From positions 121,712-185,711 of the forward strand of contig NZ_WGNY01000017.1 of NCBI RefSeq assembly GCF_016124325.1: a stretch of 64,000 bases of DNA, in the 5' to 3' direction. Shown piece by piece: positions 43,569-53,905 of this stretch (position 1 is the first letter of the stretch; each line of letters opens with the position of its first letter). Under the pieces are notes generated by a model. It was not told the origin of the DNA. It was given only the letters and a program-made list of their open reading frames with translations, and ran no database searches. The DNA comes from Phenylobacterium sp. (GTDB lineage Bacteria; Pseudomonadota; Alphaproteobacteria; Caulobacterales; Caulobacteraceae). The position numbers and the translations under genes are program-made.

Positions 43569-44313
43569 TGGCCAACGCATCGCCGTCACGGGCGGCGCGG
43601 GCGAGATCGGCGGGCTGATCGTCAGCCGCATGATCGCCGAAGGCGGCGACGTGGTGGTCTTCGACCGCCAGGCCCCGCGGACCTCCAACGCGGAATACGC
43701 GCCGTGCGATCTTTCCACGTCCGAGGGGCTGGAGGCCGCCGCGGCGCGCCTCGGCGACCAGCCTTGGGATGTCCTGGTGAACCTAGCGGGGGTTCAGTAC
43801 TTCGGCCCGGCCGAGGGCGAGCCGCCCGAGCAACTCGCCCGCACCCTGGCGATCAACCTGCACGCGCCGATCCGGCTGGCCCAGGCGGTGCTGCCGCGCA
43901 TGAAGGCCGCCCGGCGCGGTCAGATCGTCAACGTCGGCTCGATCTTCGGCTCGATCAACTTCGCCCACTTCGCCAGCTACTCCAGCTCCAAGGCGGGCCT
44001 GCGGGCCTTCAGCCAGGCGCTGCGGCGCGAACTGGCCGGTAGCGGCGTGGACGTCACCTACGTCGCCCCGCGCGCGGTGAAGACCGGCTTCAACTCCGCC
44101 AAGGTGCTGGAATTCGCCGCCCTGACGAAGATGGCCATGGATGATCCCGTCTGGGTCGCCGACCGGATCGTCGAGGCCATCGCCGCCCGGCGTCGGGACG
44201 TCTACCTCGGCTTCCCCGAAGCCTTCTTCGTCCGCCTCAACGCCATCGCGCCCTGGCTCGTCGACCGCGCCCTCGCGTCCAACGATCGGCGCGTCGCGCA
44301 GCTCTTCATCTGA
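43558..44313 (+). CDS. SDR-family oxidoreductase
   Basis: A 251-residue short-chain dehydrogenase: VTGGAGEIGGLI at the N-terminus, NLAGVQYFG, catalytic Ser in NVGSIFGSINF and YSSSKAGLRAFSQALRREL (Tyr-x-x-x-Lys). The C-terminal region (FPEAFFVRLNAIAPWLVD) resembles SDRs that handle long-chain acyl or lipid substrates. It is the fourth gene of the operon and overlaps the diiron oxidase gene. It would reduce or oxidise the product of the preceding steps. Confidence 0.87.
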   Translation: MRFDGQRIAVTGGAGEIGGLIVSRMIAEGGDVVVFDRQAPRTSNAEYAPCDLSTSEGLEAAAARLGDQPWDVLVNLAGVQYFGPAEGEPPEQLARTLAINLHAPIRLAQAVLPRMKAARRGQIVNVGSIFGSINFAHFASYSSSKAGLRAFSQALRRELAGSGVDVTYVAPRAVKTGFNSAKVLEFAALTKMAMDDPVWVADRIVEAIAARRRDVYLGFPEAFFVRLNAIAPWLVDRALASNDRRVAQLFI

Positions 44314-44333
44314 AACCCGAAAGGACAGACCCG

Positions 44334-44984
44334 ATGCGCACCCCCCTGCTCGCGCTCGCCGCCCTGGCCGCCAGCGCCAGCCTCGCCGCCGCCCAGCCGG
44401 CCCCGCCCGAAAGCCAGGTTCAGGCGCTCGCCCGCACCTGGGATCATGTGAACTACGAGCTCCAAGGCCAGGCCAAGGCGGCCCAGGCCGCGGCCCTGGC
44501 CGCCCAGGCCGATGCGTTGGCCCGGCAGTATCCCGGCCGCGCCGAGCCGCTCGTCTGGAAGGCCATCGCGCTCTCCACGGAAGCCGGCGCGAAGGGCGGC
44601 CTGGGCGCCCTGTCGCTGGCCAAACAGGCCAAGGCCACGTTGGAGCAAGCCGAGAAGATCAACCCCAACGCGCTCGGCGACGGCTCGGTCTACACGAGCC
44701 TGGGCTCGCTCTACTATCAGGTGCCGGGGTTCCCGGTCGGCTTCGGAGACAAGGATAAGGCCCGGACCTATCTGCGAAAGGCGCTTGCCGCCAATCCGAA
44801 CGGTCTGGACCCGAACTACTTCTACGGCGATTTCCTGTACCATCAGGGCCAGTACGCCGAGGCCGAGAAGGCTCTGCAGAAGGCTCTCGCCGCTCCGGCG
44901 CGGCCCGGGCGGGAAGTGTCGGATCGCGGCCGCCGGGCCGAGGTGACGAGCCTGCTGGCCGAAGTGCGCGCTAAGGGCGGATGA
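44334..44984 (+). CDS. Periplasmic TPR-like protein
   Basis: A 216-residue protein with a signal peptide (MRTPLLALAALAASASLAAA). It is followed by Ala-rich helices with TPR-type repeats: AKATLEQAEKINPNALGDGS, KARTYLRKALAANPNGLDPN and YAEAEKALQKALAAP, the last two being clear TPR motifs. It lies 20 bp after the SDR and closes the operon. It may scaffold or protect the product outside the cytoplasm; no enzymatic motif is seen. Confidence 0.75.
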   Translation: MRTPLLALAALAASASLAAAQPAPPESQVQALARTWDHVNYELQGQAKAAQAAALAAQADALARQYPGRAEPLVWKAIALSTEAGAKGGLGALSLAKQAKATLEQAEKINPNALGDGSVYTSLGSLYYQVPGFPVGFGDKDKARTYLRKALAANPNGLDPNYFYGDFLYHQGQYAEAEKALQKALAAPARPGREVSDRGRRAEVTSLLAEVRAKGG

Positions 44985-45009
44985 GCGGAATGATGACGAA
45001 GACGAGGAC

Positions 45010-45783
45010 ATGACCCGCCCGAACGATCCTGCCGCCCTGAGCAAGGTGCCGGACGTCACCCTGATGTTCTGGGTGATCAAGTGCCTGGCGACGACCCTCG
45101 GGGAGACCGGAGGCGACGCGCTGTCGATGCAGTTCGCCCTCGGCTACGGCGCTTCGAGCCTCGTCTTCCTCGCCGCCTTCGGCGCGGCGCTGGCCCTGCA
45201 GGTCCGGGCGCGGCGGTTCCACCCGGCGCTGTACTGGCTGGTGGTCGTCACCACGACGACGGTCGGCACGACCGTCTCGGACTTCTTCGACCGCAGCCTG
45301 GGCCTGGGCTACGTCGCCTCGTCGGCCATCCTCTTCGTCGCGGTGCTGGCCGTGCTCGCGATCTGGGCCCGAACCACGGGCCGCATCGCCGCCGACCACA
45401 TCGCCTCGGGCCCGAACGAGGTGTTCTATTGGCTGACCATCCTGGTCTCGAACACCCTCGGCACGGCGCTCGGGGACTTCACCGCCGACACCGCCGGACT
45501 GGGCTTCGAGGGCGGCGCCATGGTCTTCGCGGGCCTGATCGCGACGGTCGCTCTCGCCTGGCGCTTCACCGCGATCCCGAAGCCGCTCCTCTTCTGGGCC
45601 GCCTATGTGCTCACGCGGCCTCTGGGCGCGACCCTGGGCGACCTGCTCACCAAGCCCGTTGCGCACGGCGGGCTGGCTCTCGGACAGCTCGAATCCTCGT
45701 TGGCGATCGCCGGGGCCATGGTCGCCGGCGTGTGGCTCACCCACCTCGCCGAACGGCGCAACGCCAGGTCCGACGCCGCCTAG
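45010..45783 (+). CDS. COG4705 integral membrane protein
   Basis: A 257-residue protein with about eight TM helices. A GT/GD-type motif recurs four times: TLGETGGD (residue ~29), TVGTTVSD (~90), TLGTALGD (~150) and PLGATLGD (~205), each within a helix pair, implying internal duplication and possibly a polar or metal-binding path through the membrane. COG4705 members are of unknown or ion-transport-related function. It is 25 bp downstream of the TPR gene and may belong to that operon. Confidence 0.78.
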   Translation: MTRPNDPAALSKVPDVTLMFWVIKCLATTLGETGGDALSMQFALGYGASSLVFLAAFGAALALQVRARRFHPALYWLVVVTTTTVGTTVSDFFDRSLGLGYVASSAILFVAVLAVLAIWARTTGRIAADHIASGPNEVFYWLTILVSNTLGTALGDFTADTAGLGFEGGAMVFAGLIATVALAWRFTAIPKPLLFWAAYVLTRPLGATLGDLLTKPVAHGGLALGQLESSLAIAGAMVAGVWLTHLAERRNARSDAA

Positions 45784-45838
45784 CCGAAAAGTCGCCCGAC
45801 CGCTTGAGGGGCTGGCCCAGCCGCGTCGTCAACCGGAC

Positions 45839-47056
45839 ATGCGGATCGGCTTCCTCTTCAACCACGACCAGGTCCATCAGGTGGCGCACAGCCTGCCCAT
45901 CGCCCTGGCCCTGGCGCGCGCCGACGTGGACGCCGAGGTGGTCGTCGCCACCACCAACCCCCGGCTGAGCGCTGAGGTGATCCGGCTGGGCCAGGGTCTG
46001 ATCGGCCCGAAGATCCCACTCGTGGAACTGGGCCTCCGGCGCCGGACGAGCCGGCTCGCCAAAGCGACCCTCGAAGGCGTTTTGCCGGCCGCCAAGCTGC
46101 TGATCTACGGCGACAACCTGGACTTCTTCCGCAGCCTCGACGTGCTGGTCGTAGCCGAGAAGACGTCGCTGATCCTCAAGACGCGCCACGGCCTGAAGGA
46201 CCTGAAGATCGTCCACACGCGGCACGGCGCCGGAGACCGGGCGATCGGCTTCGACCCCGCAAGCGCGCGGTTCGACCACGTGCTGGTCTCGGGGCCCAAG
46301 GTGCGCGACCGCCTGATCCATGAGGCCGGGGTCGATCCGGCGACCATCTCCATGGTGGGCTACCCCAAGTTCGACATGGCGGACGGCGGGCGGCTCCACC
46401 CGCTGATCGACGACGGCCGGCCCGTCGCGCTCTACAATCCGCACGTCTCGCCCCACCTGTCGTCGTGGTACGCCATGGGCCGCCAGGTGCTGGACTGGTT
46501 CGTCGAGCACGACGACCACCACCTGATCTTCGCCCCGCACGTGATGCTGTTCGAGCGGCCGTTCGTGCTGACCATCGACAAGTTGCGGATCGACCGGCCG
46601 GGCCACATCGACGAGCGCTACCTGCGCGCGCCCAACATCCATATCGACCTGGGCAGCCGGGCTTCGACGACCATGGCCTATACGAACCGGGCCGACATCT
46701 ACCTCGGGGACGCCAGCAGCCAGGTCTACGAGTTCCTGCTGCGCCCCCGGCCCTGCGTCTTCCTGAATCCGCACGGCCTGCCCTGGCAAGGAGATCCGAA
46801 CTTCAAGCACTGGACGGCCGGGCCGGTGATCGAGCAAATTGGCGAACTCGAGGCCGCGCTGCTGACCGCCCGGTGCGCGCACGGTTCGACCTGGCGGCCG
46901 GTGCAGCAGGCGCTATTCGACGAGAGCTTCGACCTGATCGAGGAGCCGTCGTCGATCCGCGCGGCGCGCGCCGTGGCCAAGTTCGCGGGCCTCGCCGCGC
47001 CGTCGCTGGAGCCCGCCCGGGAGCCGAGGGATACGCCCGTGGCCGCCCTCGCCTAG
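45839..47056 (+). CDS. CDP-glycerol glycerophosphotransferase-like protein
   Basis: A 405-residue GT-B-type protein. The TagF/TagB-like features are KIVHTRHGAGDRAIGF, VGYPKFDM, ALYNPHVSPHLSSWYAM, YLGDASSQVYEFLLRPRPCV and FLNPHGLPWQGDPNF with a nearby W..G. It probably transfers a polyol-phosphate or sugar-phosphate during envelope glycan assembly. There is no signal peptide or TM. A CDP-glycerol donor is not proven, and it may act with the adjacent glycosyltransferase 7 bp downstream. Confidence 0.72.
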   Translation: MRIGFLFNHDQVHQVAHSLPIALALARADVDAEVVVATTNPRLSAEVIRLGQGLIGPKIPLVELGLRRRTSRLAKATLEGVLPAAKLLIYGDNLDFFRSLDVLVVAEKTSLILKTRHGLKDLKIVHTRHGAGDRAIGFDPASARFDHVLVSGPKVRDRLIHEAGVDPATISMVGYPKFDMADGGRLHPLIDDGRPVALYNPHVSPHLSSWYAMGRQVLDWFVEHDDHHLIFAPHVMLFERPFVLTIDKLRIDRPGHIDERYLRAPNIHIDLGSRASTTMAYTNRADIYLGDASSQVYEFLLRPRPCVFLNPHGLPWQGDPNFKHWTAGPVIEQIGELEAALLTARCAHGSTWRPVQQALFDESFDLIEEPSSIRAARAVAKFAGLAAPSLEPAREPRDTPVAALA

Positions 47057-47062
47057 CGCGCC

Positions 47063-48211
47063 ATGCGGATCGCCTATGTGATCAATTCGGTCGAAGGCGG
47101 CGGCGCAGCCCTGCCCGTGCCGGCCGTCGCGCGCGTGCTGCGCAGCCACGGAGCCGAGGTTTCGGTGCTGGCGCTGACCCGCCGCGACGGGCGCGCGCTG
47201 GACGCCATGCGGGCCGCCGATCTGCCCGTGCGCGTGAGGCCCGGCGGCGAAAAGGACCACCTGGCGGCGTTCACATGGCTCAACCGCGAGATCGCGGACC
47301 TCCAGCCGGACCTCATCTGGACATCCCTCACCCGGGCCACGCTGCTGGGCCAGCTGGTGGGCAAGCGCCAGGGCATACCCGTCGTGAGCTGGCAGCACGC
47401 CGCCTATCTGAAGCCCGCGAACAAGGTGCTGCTGAAGGCGACGCAGCGCCTGTCGAGCCTTTGGATCGGCGACTCCCACAGCGTGACCGCGCTCACTGCC
47501 GAACGCCTGGCCGTTCCCCCCGAACGCCTGGCCGCCTGGCCCCTGTTCGCCGCCGACCCCGCAGCGCCCCAGGCGACGCCCTGGCGTCCAGGCGAACCCG
47601 TGAGGCTCGGCGCGCTTGGCCGCCTGCATCCCGTGAAGGGCTACGACGTCCTGATCGAGGCGCTGGCCCGGCTCCGCAGCCTGGGGGTGGGCGCCGCGGC
47701 GCCCTTCGAGGTCCGCATCGCCGGCGACGGCGCCGAACGGGCGCGGTTGGAGGCCGCGGCCGCGGCGGCAGGCCTCGACAACCTCCGGTTCACCGGCTTC
47801 GAAGCGCGGCCCAAGGACTTCCTCGCCGGGCTGCACCTCTATCTGCAGCCGTCCCGCTCGGAAGGACTCTGCATCGCCGCCCACGAGGCCATGCAGGCCG
47901 GCCTGCCCACCTTGGTCTCGGCGGTGGGCGAGTTGCCCCATAGCGTCCGGGACGGCGAGACCGGCCTGGTGGTCCCGCCTGGCGACGCTGCGGCGCTGGC
48001 GCAGGCGTTGTGCTGGATGCTGTCGCATCCCGAGCGACTGGCGAGCATGGGCGCGGCCGCGCGGACGCGGCTGCTCGAACGCTTCGGTCCGGAGGCCTTC
48101 GCCGCCGCCGGCGCGGCCGTCGTTTCGCGTCTGCCGGTCAGGCCTTCCAGCGGCCCAGCCGGCGCCCCAGATCGATCCCCAGCCCCCCGAGCGAGCGGTC
48201 TTTCCGCTTAA
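47063..48211 (+). CDS. Family 4-type glycosyltransferase
   Basis: A 382-residue retaining glycosyltransferase: an N-terminal NSVEGGGAALPVPAVARVL, then a nucleotide-sugar-binding lobe with GALGRLHPVKGYDVLIEA, AGDGAERARL and the GT4 motif PSRSEGLCIAAHEAMQAGLP (E-x7-E). It probably adds a sugar to an envelope glycan or glycolipid at the inner membrane. Its last 74 bp overlap the convergent GINT1-like gene. Confidence 0.88.
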   Translation: MRIAYVINSVEGGGAALPVPAVARVLRSHGAEVSVLALTRRDGRALDAMRAADLPVRVRPGGEKDHLAAFTWLNREIADLQPDLIWTSLTRATLLGQLVGKRQGIPVVSWQHAAYLKPANKVLLKATQRLSSLWIGDSHSVTALTAERLAVPPERLAAWPLFAADPAAPQATPWRPGEPVRLGALGRLHPVKGYDVLIEALARLRSLGVGAAAPFEVRIAGDGAERARLEAAAAAAGLDNLRFTGFEARPKDFLAGLHLYLQPSRSEGLCIAAHEAMQAGLPTLVSAVGELPHSVRDGETGLVVPPGDAAALAQALCWMLSHPERLASMGAAARTRLLERFGPEAFAAAGAAVVSRLPVRPSSGPAGAPDRSPAPRASGLSA

Positions 48212-49031
48212 CATCGATCAAGGTGAGCTGACCGCAGGCCGAAAGGGTGTGGAGCCCGTCCTGCCAACGCCCAGCGGAAACCGGCGCCCGGATCGGAGCG
48301 CCGGCGTCGGCCTCGAAGCTGTCGGGCGTCAGGGTGCGGATCGCCAGGAAACGGATCGCCCCTCCGTAGGTCTCGCTGCAGTCCTGCACGGGAAGCCCGA
48401 GCACGCCGCCCACCACGAGGGGCGTGCCGCCCGGGCGGCTGCTCGACCGATCGATCCGCACGGGATTGCCCGGGTGCGGCGTCCACGGTCCGGCGAGGGT
48501 CTCCGCGAAGGCCAGGTGCAGGCGGCCCTGCTTGGCGGACTGAGGGCCGTCCGGCGAGTAGGCCAGCCACCAGAGCCCCTGGTGCCGGAACGGCGTGGGG
48601 TCGATCGCCGGCGTATCGAGCTCGAGCCGGCTCGCCGCCTCCCAGCGATCCGGGAACTCGACGCAGCGATAGAAGGTGAAGGCGCCGGACCGGTGCGCCT
48701 CGGGCGCCATCCAGACCTCGCCGTCGGCCTCGAAGACATAGGGATAGGAGAGATGCCAGGGCTCGGCGAGCACGGTGCGGCGGTCGAGCTGGCGAAGCTC
48801 GGGATCGAATTCCAGGACGTCGATGACGCCATGGCGGGTGCGGTAGTCGTAGGCCTCGGCGAACACATACATGCGCTCGTCGCGCGGCAGGCCGAACGGG
48901 TCGGCGAGGAAGGTGAAAGGCGGGCCTTCAGGGACCCACGTCACCTGCGCGGCCTCCAGGCCGCCAGCGGCCAGGCGGGCCGCCGGGGCGTGGACGATCC
49001 CAATCCGCCAGATGTCAGGTCGCCACGGCAC
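48138..49031 (-). CDS. GINT1 N-terminal-like beta-propeller glycan enzyme
   Basis: A 297-residue protein matching the glucosamine-inositolphosphorylceramide-transferase N-terminal-like (five-bladed propeller) group. It has repeated blade motifs FLADPFGLPRDERMYVFAE, LSYPYVFEADGEVWMAPE, DPTPFRHQGLWWLAYSP and HPGNPVRID. Bacterial members sit in polysaccharide loci and may be glycosidase/transferase-like. GTG 49031 is the start. It lies convergent to and overlaps the GT gene by 74 bp, and downstream of ntrC on the same strand. Confidence 0.7.
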   Translation of the reverse strand: MPWRPDIWRIGIVHAPAARLAAGGLEAAQVTWVPEGPPFTFLADPFGLPRDERMYVFAEAYDYRTRHGVIDVLEFDPELRQLDRRTVLAEPWHLSYPYVFEADGEVWMAPEAHRSGAFTFYRCVEFPDRWEAASRLELDTPAIDPTPFRHQGLWWLAYSPDGPQSAKQGRLHLAFAETLAGPWTPHPGNPVRIDRSSSRPGGTPLVVGGVLGLPVQDCSETYGGAIRFLAIRTLTPDSFEADAGAPIRAPVSAGRWQDGLHTLSACGQLTLIDVKRKDRSLGGLGIDLGRRLGRWKA

Positions 49032-49073
49032 AGCCCTGCGGATAGCGGCGGCTCAGAGTCGGGGCAACGGTGT

Positions 49074-50495
<1,422 letters not shown>

Positions 50496-50507
50496 GCAGT
50501 GATGTCC

Positions 50508-51611
50508 TCAAGCGGTCGCGATCGGCAGCAGCACGCGGAACACCGTGCGCCCCGGCTCGGACTCGAAATCGATCAGGCCGCCATGGCCGGCCACCAGCTT
50601 GGCCACCAGGGCGAGGCCAAGGCCTGCGCCATTGGCCTTGGAGGTTACGAACGGCTGGAACAGACTTTCGCGGATGTGCTCGGGGATGCCCGGGCCATTG
50701 TCCTGGATACGCACCTCCAGCGGCGCGCCGCGCAGCGTCTGGCCCTTGGCCGAACGCACGCGGACACCGTGGCGATAGGCGGTGTGGATCGAAACCTCGC
50801 CGCGGCCGTCGCCCCGCGCGTGTGCGGCCTCGGCGGCGTTCTTCACGAGGTTCAGGAAGATCTGGATGAGCTGGTCCTCGTCGCCCAGGACTTCCGGCAG
50901 CGAGGGGTCGTAGCTCTCCTTCAGGCCGAGGCCGTCGGCCACGCCGTTGGCGGCGAGCGCCCGCACCCGGTCGAGAATCTGGTGGATGTTGATCGGCGAC
51001 AGCGTCGGCAAAGCGTCGTCGGAGAACGCCTCCATCCGGTCGACGAGGCGTCGCACCCGGTCGGTCTCGTCCACGATAAGCTGGGCGAGCGGCGCGTCCT
51101 CGGCCTTCGCGCCCGCCTTCAGGAGCTGCGCGGCCCCGCGGATGCCGGCCAGCGGGTTCTTGATCTCATGGGCGAGCATGCGTCCCAGGCCCACCAGCGA
51201 ACGGAGCCCAGCCGCCTCGTGGGCGCCGCGATCCACGCCCAGGCCGTTCTTGACCGACAGGGTGAGCAGCACCGAGCCGTCGCCCAGCGGCGCGGCGGCG
51301 CCGTCGGCTTCGAAGGGCGGCAGGCCGAACAGGCTGATCTGCACGCCGCGCTCCCGGACGCGGCCGTCTTCCTCGATCGCGCGGTTGAGCAGCGACACCA
51401 GGGCCGAGCCCGGCGGCAGGGCGGCGCGGAAGCGCCCGCGCGCCAAGAGGCCCAGTCCTTGGCCGAACAACGCCTCGGCCGCCTCGTTGGCCGCCACCAG
51501 GGCGCCATCGGCGTCGACGACGAGCCCAGGATCGGGACTGAGTTCGAAGGCGGCCGCCTTCAGGGTGTCCATATCGACCGGCTTGGCCTGGGATTTCGTC
51601 TTTCCCGTCAT
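50508..51611 (-). CDS. ntrB: Nitrogen-sensor histidine kinase NtrB
   Basis: A 367-residue cytoplasmic kinase: a PAS domain ([20 protein letters not shown]), HisKA with the phospho-His in [16 protein letters not shown] near residue 150, and HATPase with [22 protein letters not shown] and [16 protein letters not shown]. It transmits the nitrogen/glutamine signal (via PII) to NtrC. Its ATG overlaps the dusB stop as ATGA, the classical dusB-ntrB-ntrC order. Confidence 0.95.
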   Translation of the reverse strand: MTGKTKSQAKPVDMDTLKAAAFELSPDPGLVVDADGALVAANEAAEALFGQGLGLLARGRFRAALPPGSALVSLLNRAIEEDGRVRERGVQISLFGLPPFEADGAAAPLGDGSVLLTLSVKNGLGVDRGAHEAAGLRSLVGLGRMLAHEIKNPLAGIRGAAQLLKAGAKAEDAPLAQLIVDETDRVRRLVDRMEAFSDDALPTLSPINIHQILDRVRALAANGVADGLGLKESYDPSLPEVLGDEDQLIQIFLNLVKNAAEAAHARGDGRGEVSIHTAYRHGVRVRSAKGQTLRGAPLEVRIQDNGPGIPEHIRESLFQPFVTSKANGAGLGLALVAKLVAGHGGLIDFESEPGRTVFRVLLPIATA

Positions 51612-52615
51612 GCCGCGAGCCTCTCTTCCGGAGTGCGCCAGAGGGCTTGAAGCCCCCGTTCCACCGATCGGGCGTCCTCCAGGCGGCAGAGCGCCGCGCG
51701 CGCTTCTCTCCGGGCCTGCGCATCGGCGGGCCAGGGGGCGTTTTCGATGTAGGCGGCCAGATGCTTGCGGAAGATCCGCAGGCCCAGGCGTTCGCCGTAG
51801 AAATCCAGGCTTTCGCGCAGGTGGCGCGTGGCGATGTCGAGGCGGGTCGCCGCGTCGGGCTCGACGAAGGCGCCGCCCCCCAGCTCGGCCTCGATCTGGG
51901 CCGCGATCCACGGCCGGCCGTAGACGCCCCGCCCGACCATCACCGCGTCCGCGTTGGACGCCTCCAGGGCGGCCCGCGCCGTGATCCCGTCGACGATGTC
52001 GCCATTGACGATCACCGGGATCGAGACCGCCGCCTTCACGTCACGGACGGCGGCCCAATCGGCGGCGCCCTTGTAGAACTGGCAGCGGGTGCGGCCGTGG
52101 ACCGTGACCGCCTGGACGCCGAGCGCCTCGGCGCGTCCCGCGAGCTCCGGCGCGTTGCGCGAGCCGTCGTCCCAGCCCAGGCGCATCTTCACCGTCACCG
52201 GCACATCGACGGCGCTCACCGCCGCGGATATCAGCTCGCAGGCCAGATCGGGCTCCCGCATCAGGGCCGAGCCGGACGCTGCGCCCGTGACCTCCTTGGC
52301 CGGACACCCGAAGTTGAGGTCGACGATCTGAGCCCCGGCCGCCACCGCCATGCGCGCGCCCGCAGCCACCAGCGCGGGGTCGCGGCCGACCAGCTGGACC
52401 ACCATCAGGGGCAGCCCCTCGCCCACCGCGGCGCGGCGGACGACGTCCGGGCGGCCGCGCGCGAATTCGGCGCAGGCGACCATCTCCGTGGCCACGTACG
52501 ACGCGCCCAGACGGCTGGCGGCGAGACGGAATGGCAGGTCGGAAACGCCGGTCATGGGCGCGATCAGCACCCGGCCCCCGATTGAAACCCCACCGATAAC
52601 GAGCGAACTGCTCAT
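51608..52615 (-). CDS. dusB: tRNA-dihydrouridine synthase DusB
   Basis: A 335-residue FMN TIM-barrel enzyme. It has [19 protein letters not shown] at the N-terminus, [18 protein letters not shown] with the catalytic Cys near residue 100, and [15 protein letters not shown] near residue 225. It reduces uridine in tRNA D loops. It is the first gene of the ntrBC operon, as in many alphaproteobacteria (nifR3), and divergent from ispDF across 90 bp. Confidence 0.95.
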   Translation of the reverse strand: MSSSLVIGGVSIGGRVLIAPMTGVSDLPFRLAASRLGASYVATEMVACAEFARGRPDVVRRAAVGEGLPLMVVQLVGRDPALVAAGARMAVAAGAQIVDLNFGCPAKEVTGAASGSALMREPDLACELISAAVSAVDVPVTVKMRLGWDDGSRNAPELAGRAEALGVQAVTVHGRTRCQFYKGAADWAAVRDVKAAVSIPVIVNGDIVDGITARAALEASNADAVMVGRGVYGRPWIAAQIEAELGGGAFVEPDAATRLDIATRHLRESLDFYGERLGLRIFRKHLAAYIENAPWPADAQARREARAALCRLEDARSVERGLQALWRTPEERLAA

Positions 52616-52705
52616 TTTGTAATCAACCCCTTCGCCGTCTTTTTAGGCACATGTTGCGGCGCCGTAAAGCTGGAAGAATTGACCGGTGTTCCGTAAGACC
52701 CGCGC

Positions 52706-53845
52706 ATGACGTTTTCGACTGTAATCGTTGCCGCGGGTGAGGGCTTGCGCGCCGGGCCGGGCGAGCCCAAGGCCTGGAGGGCGCTCGCGGGGAAGCCCGT
52801 GCTGCGTTGGTCGGTCGAAACGCTGCTCGCCGCCGGCTCCGCCGAAACCGTCGTCGTGGTGGCCCGCGACCGTCTGTCGCAGGTGGGCGAAGCGCTGGCC
52901 GGACTGTCAGGCTGGCGCGCTGTGGCCGGCGGGGCGAGCCGGGCCGCCTCGGTCCAGGCCGGGCTCGCGGCCCTGGGCGCCGACCGGCCCGTGCTGATCC
53001 ACGACGCGGCCCGGCCGTTCGTGACGAAAGCGCATGTGGATCGGTTGCTAGCGGCCCTGACCGACGCCGAAGGCGCCATCCCCGCCCTGCCGGTCCCCGA
53101 CACCCTGAAGCGGGGCGACCGTGTGGTCGAAACCACGGTGGCGCGCGACGGTCTCTGGCGCGCCCAAACGCCCCAGGCGTTCCGCCGCGAGGCGCTGGCG
53201 GCGGCCTACGCGGCCTGGCCGGGCGACGCCGAACCGACCGACGACGCCGGGGTGGTCGAGCGCGCCGGGGGGCGCGTCGCGCTGGTCCCCGGCGACCCGA
53301 TGCTGATGAAACTGACCTGGCCGGAGGATTTCGCCATGGCCGAGCAACTGGCGGGCGGCCGCCGGATCGTCCGCATGGGCCAGGGGGTGGACGCCCACCG
53401 CTTCGGCCCCGGGGACGCGGTCTGGCTCTGCGGGGTGAGGATCCCCCACGACCACGGCCTCGTCGGCCATTCCGACGCCGACTGCGCGCTGCACGCGCTG
53501 ACCGACGCCGTGCTGGGGGCCATCGCCGACGGCGACATCGGCGCGCACTTCCCGCCCTCGGATCCGCAGTGGAAGGGCGCCTCGTCCGACCGCTTCCTGG
53601 CGCATGCGGTGGAGCGGGTCGCAGCCAGGGGCGGCCAGGTGCTGAGCGCCGACGTCACCCTGATCTGCGAACGGCCCAAGATCGGTCCGCACCGCGAGGC
53701 GATGCGCGCCCGGGTGGCCGAGATCATGGGCCTGCCGGTCGACCGGGTGAGCGTGAAGGCCACGACGACCGAGGGCATGGGCTTCACAGGCCGCGGCGAA
53801 GGCCTGATGGCCCAGGCGGTGGCGACGGTGGAGACGCCGATCTAG
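52706..53845 (+). CDS. ispDF: Bifunctional IspD/IspF (MEP isoprenoid pathway)
   Basis: A 379-residue fusion. The N-terminal IspD part ([30 protein letters not shown]) makes CDP-ME. The C-terminal IspF part, from about residue 225 ([50 protein letters not shown]), makes the 2,4-cyclodiphosphate. Fusion is usual in alphaproteobacteria. The TAG stop (53843-53845) is supplied by the CTAG end of the third repeat copy. Confidence 0.96.
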   Translation: MTFSTVIVAAGEGLRAGPGEPKAWRALAGKPVLRWSVETLLAAGSAETVVVVARDRLSQVGEALAGLSGWRAVAGGASRAASVQAGLAALGADRPVLIHDAARPFVTKAHVDRLLAALTDAEGAIPALPVPDTLKRGDRVVETTVARDGLWRAQTPQAFRREALAAAYAAWPGDAEPTDDAGVVERAGGRVALVPGDPMLMKLTWPEDFAMAEQLAGGRRIVRMGQGVDAHRFGPGDAVWLCGVRIPHDHGLVGHSDADCALHALTDAVLGAIADGDIGAHFPPSDPQWKGASSDRFLAHAVERVAARGGQVLSADVTLICERPKIGPHREAMRARVAEIMGLPVDRVSVKATTTEGMGFTGRGEGLMAQAVATVETPI

Positions 53846-53905
53846 AGCCCGCCGGGGTGAAGTGGATGCCGGTTCACCCGCCCGGGCGTGCTCTACAGGC
53901 TCTAG
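53842..53905. repeat. 64-bp CTAG-bounded repeat, copy 3 (inverted, hairpin 1 lost)
   Basis: Relative to the other two copies this is reversed. It starts CTAGAGCCCG and reads through the complement of hairpin 2, then joins directly to the outer AGGCTCTAG end, with the whole CCGGATCAGGTG stem missing. CTAG at 53842-53845 and 53902-53905 gives stop codons to ispDF and to the convergent spermidine-synthase-like gene. It probably acts as a bidirectional terminator. Confidence 0.85.
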
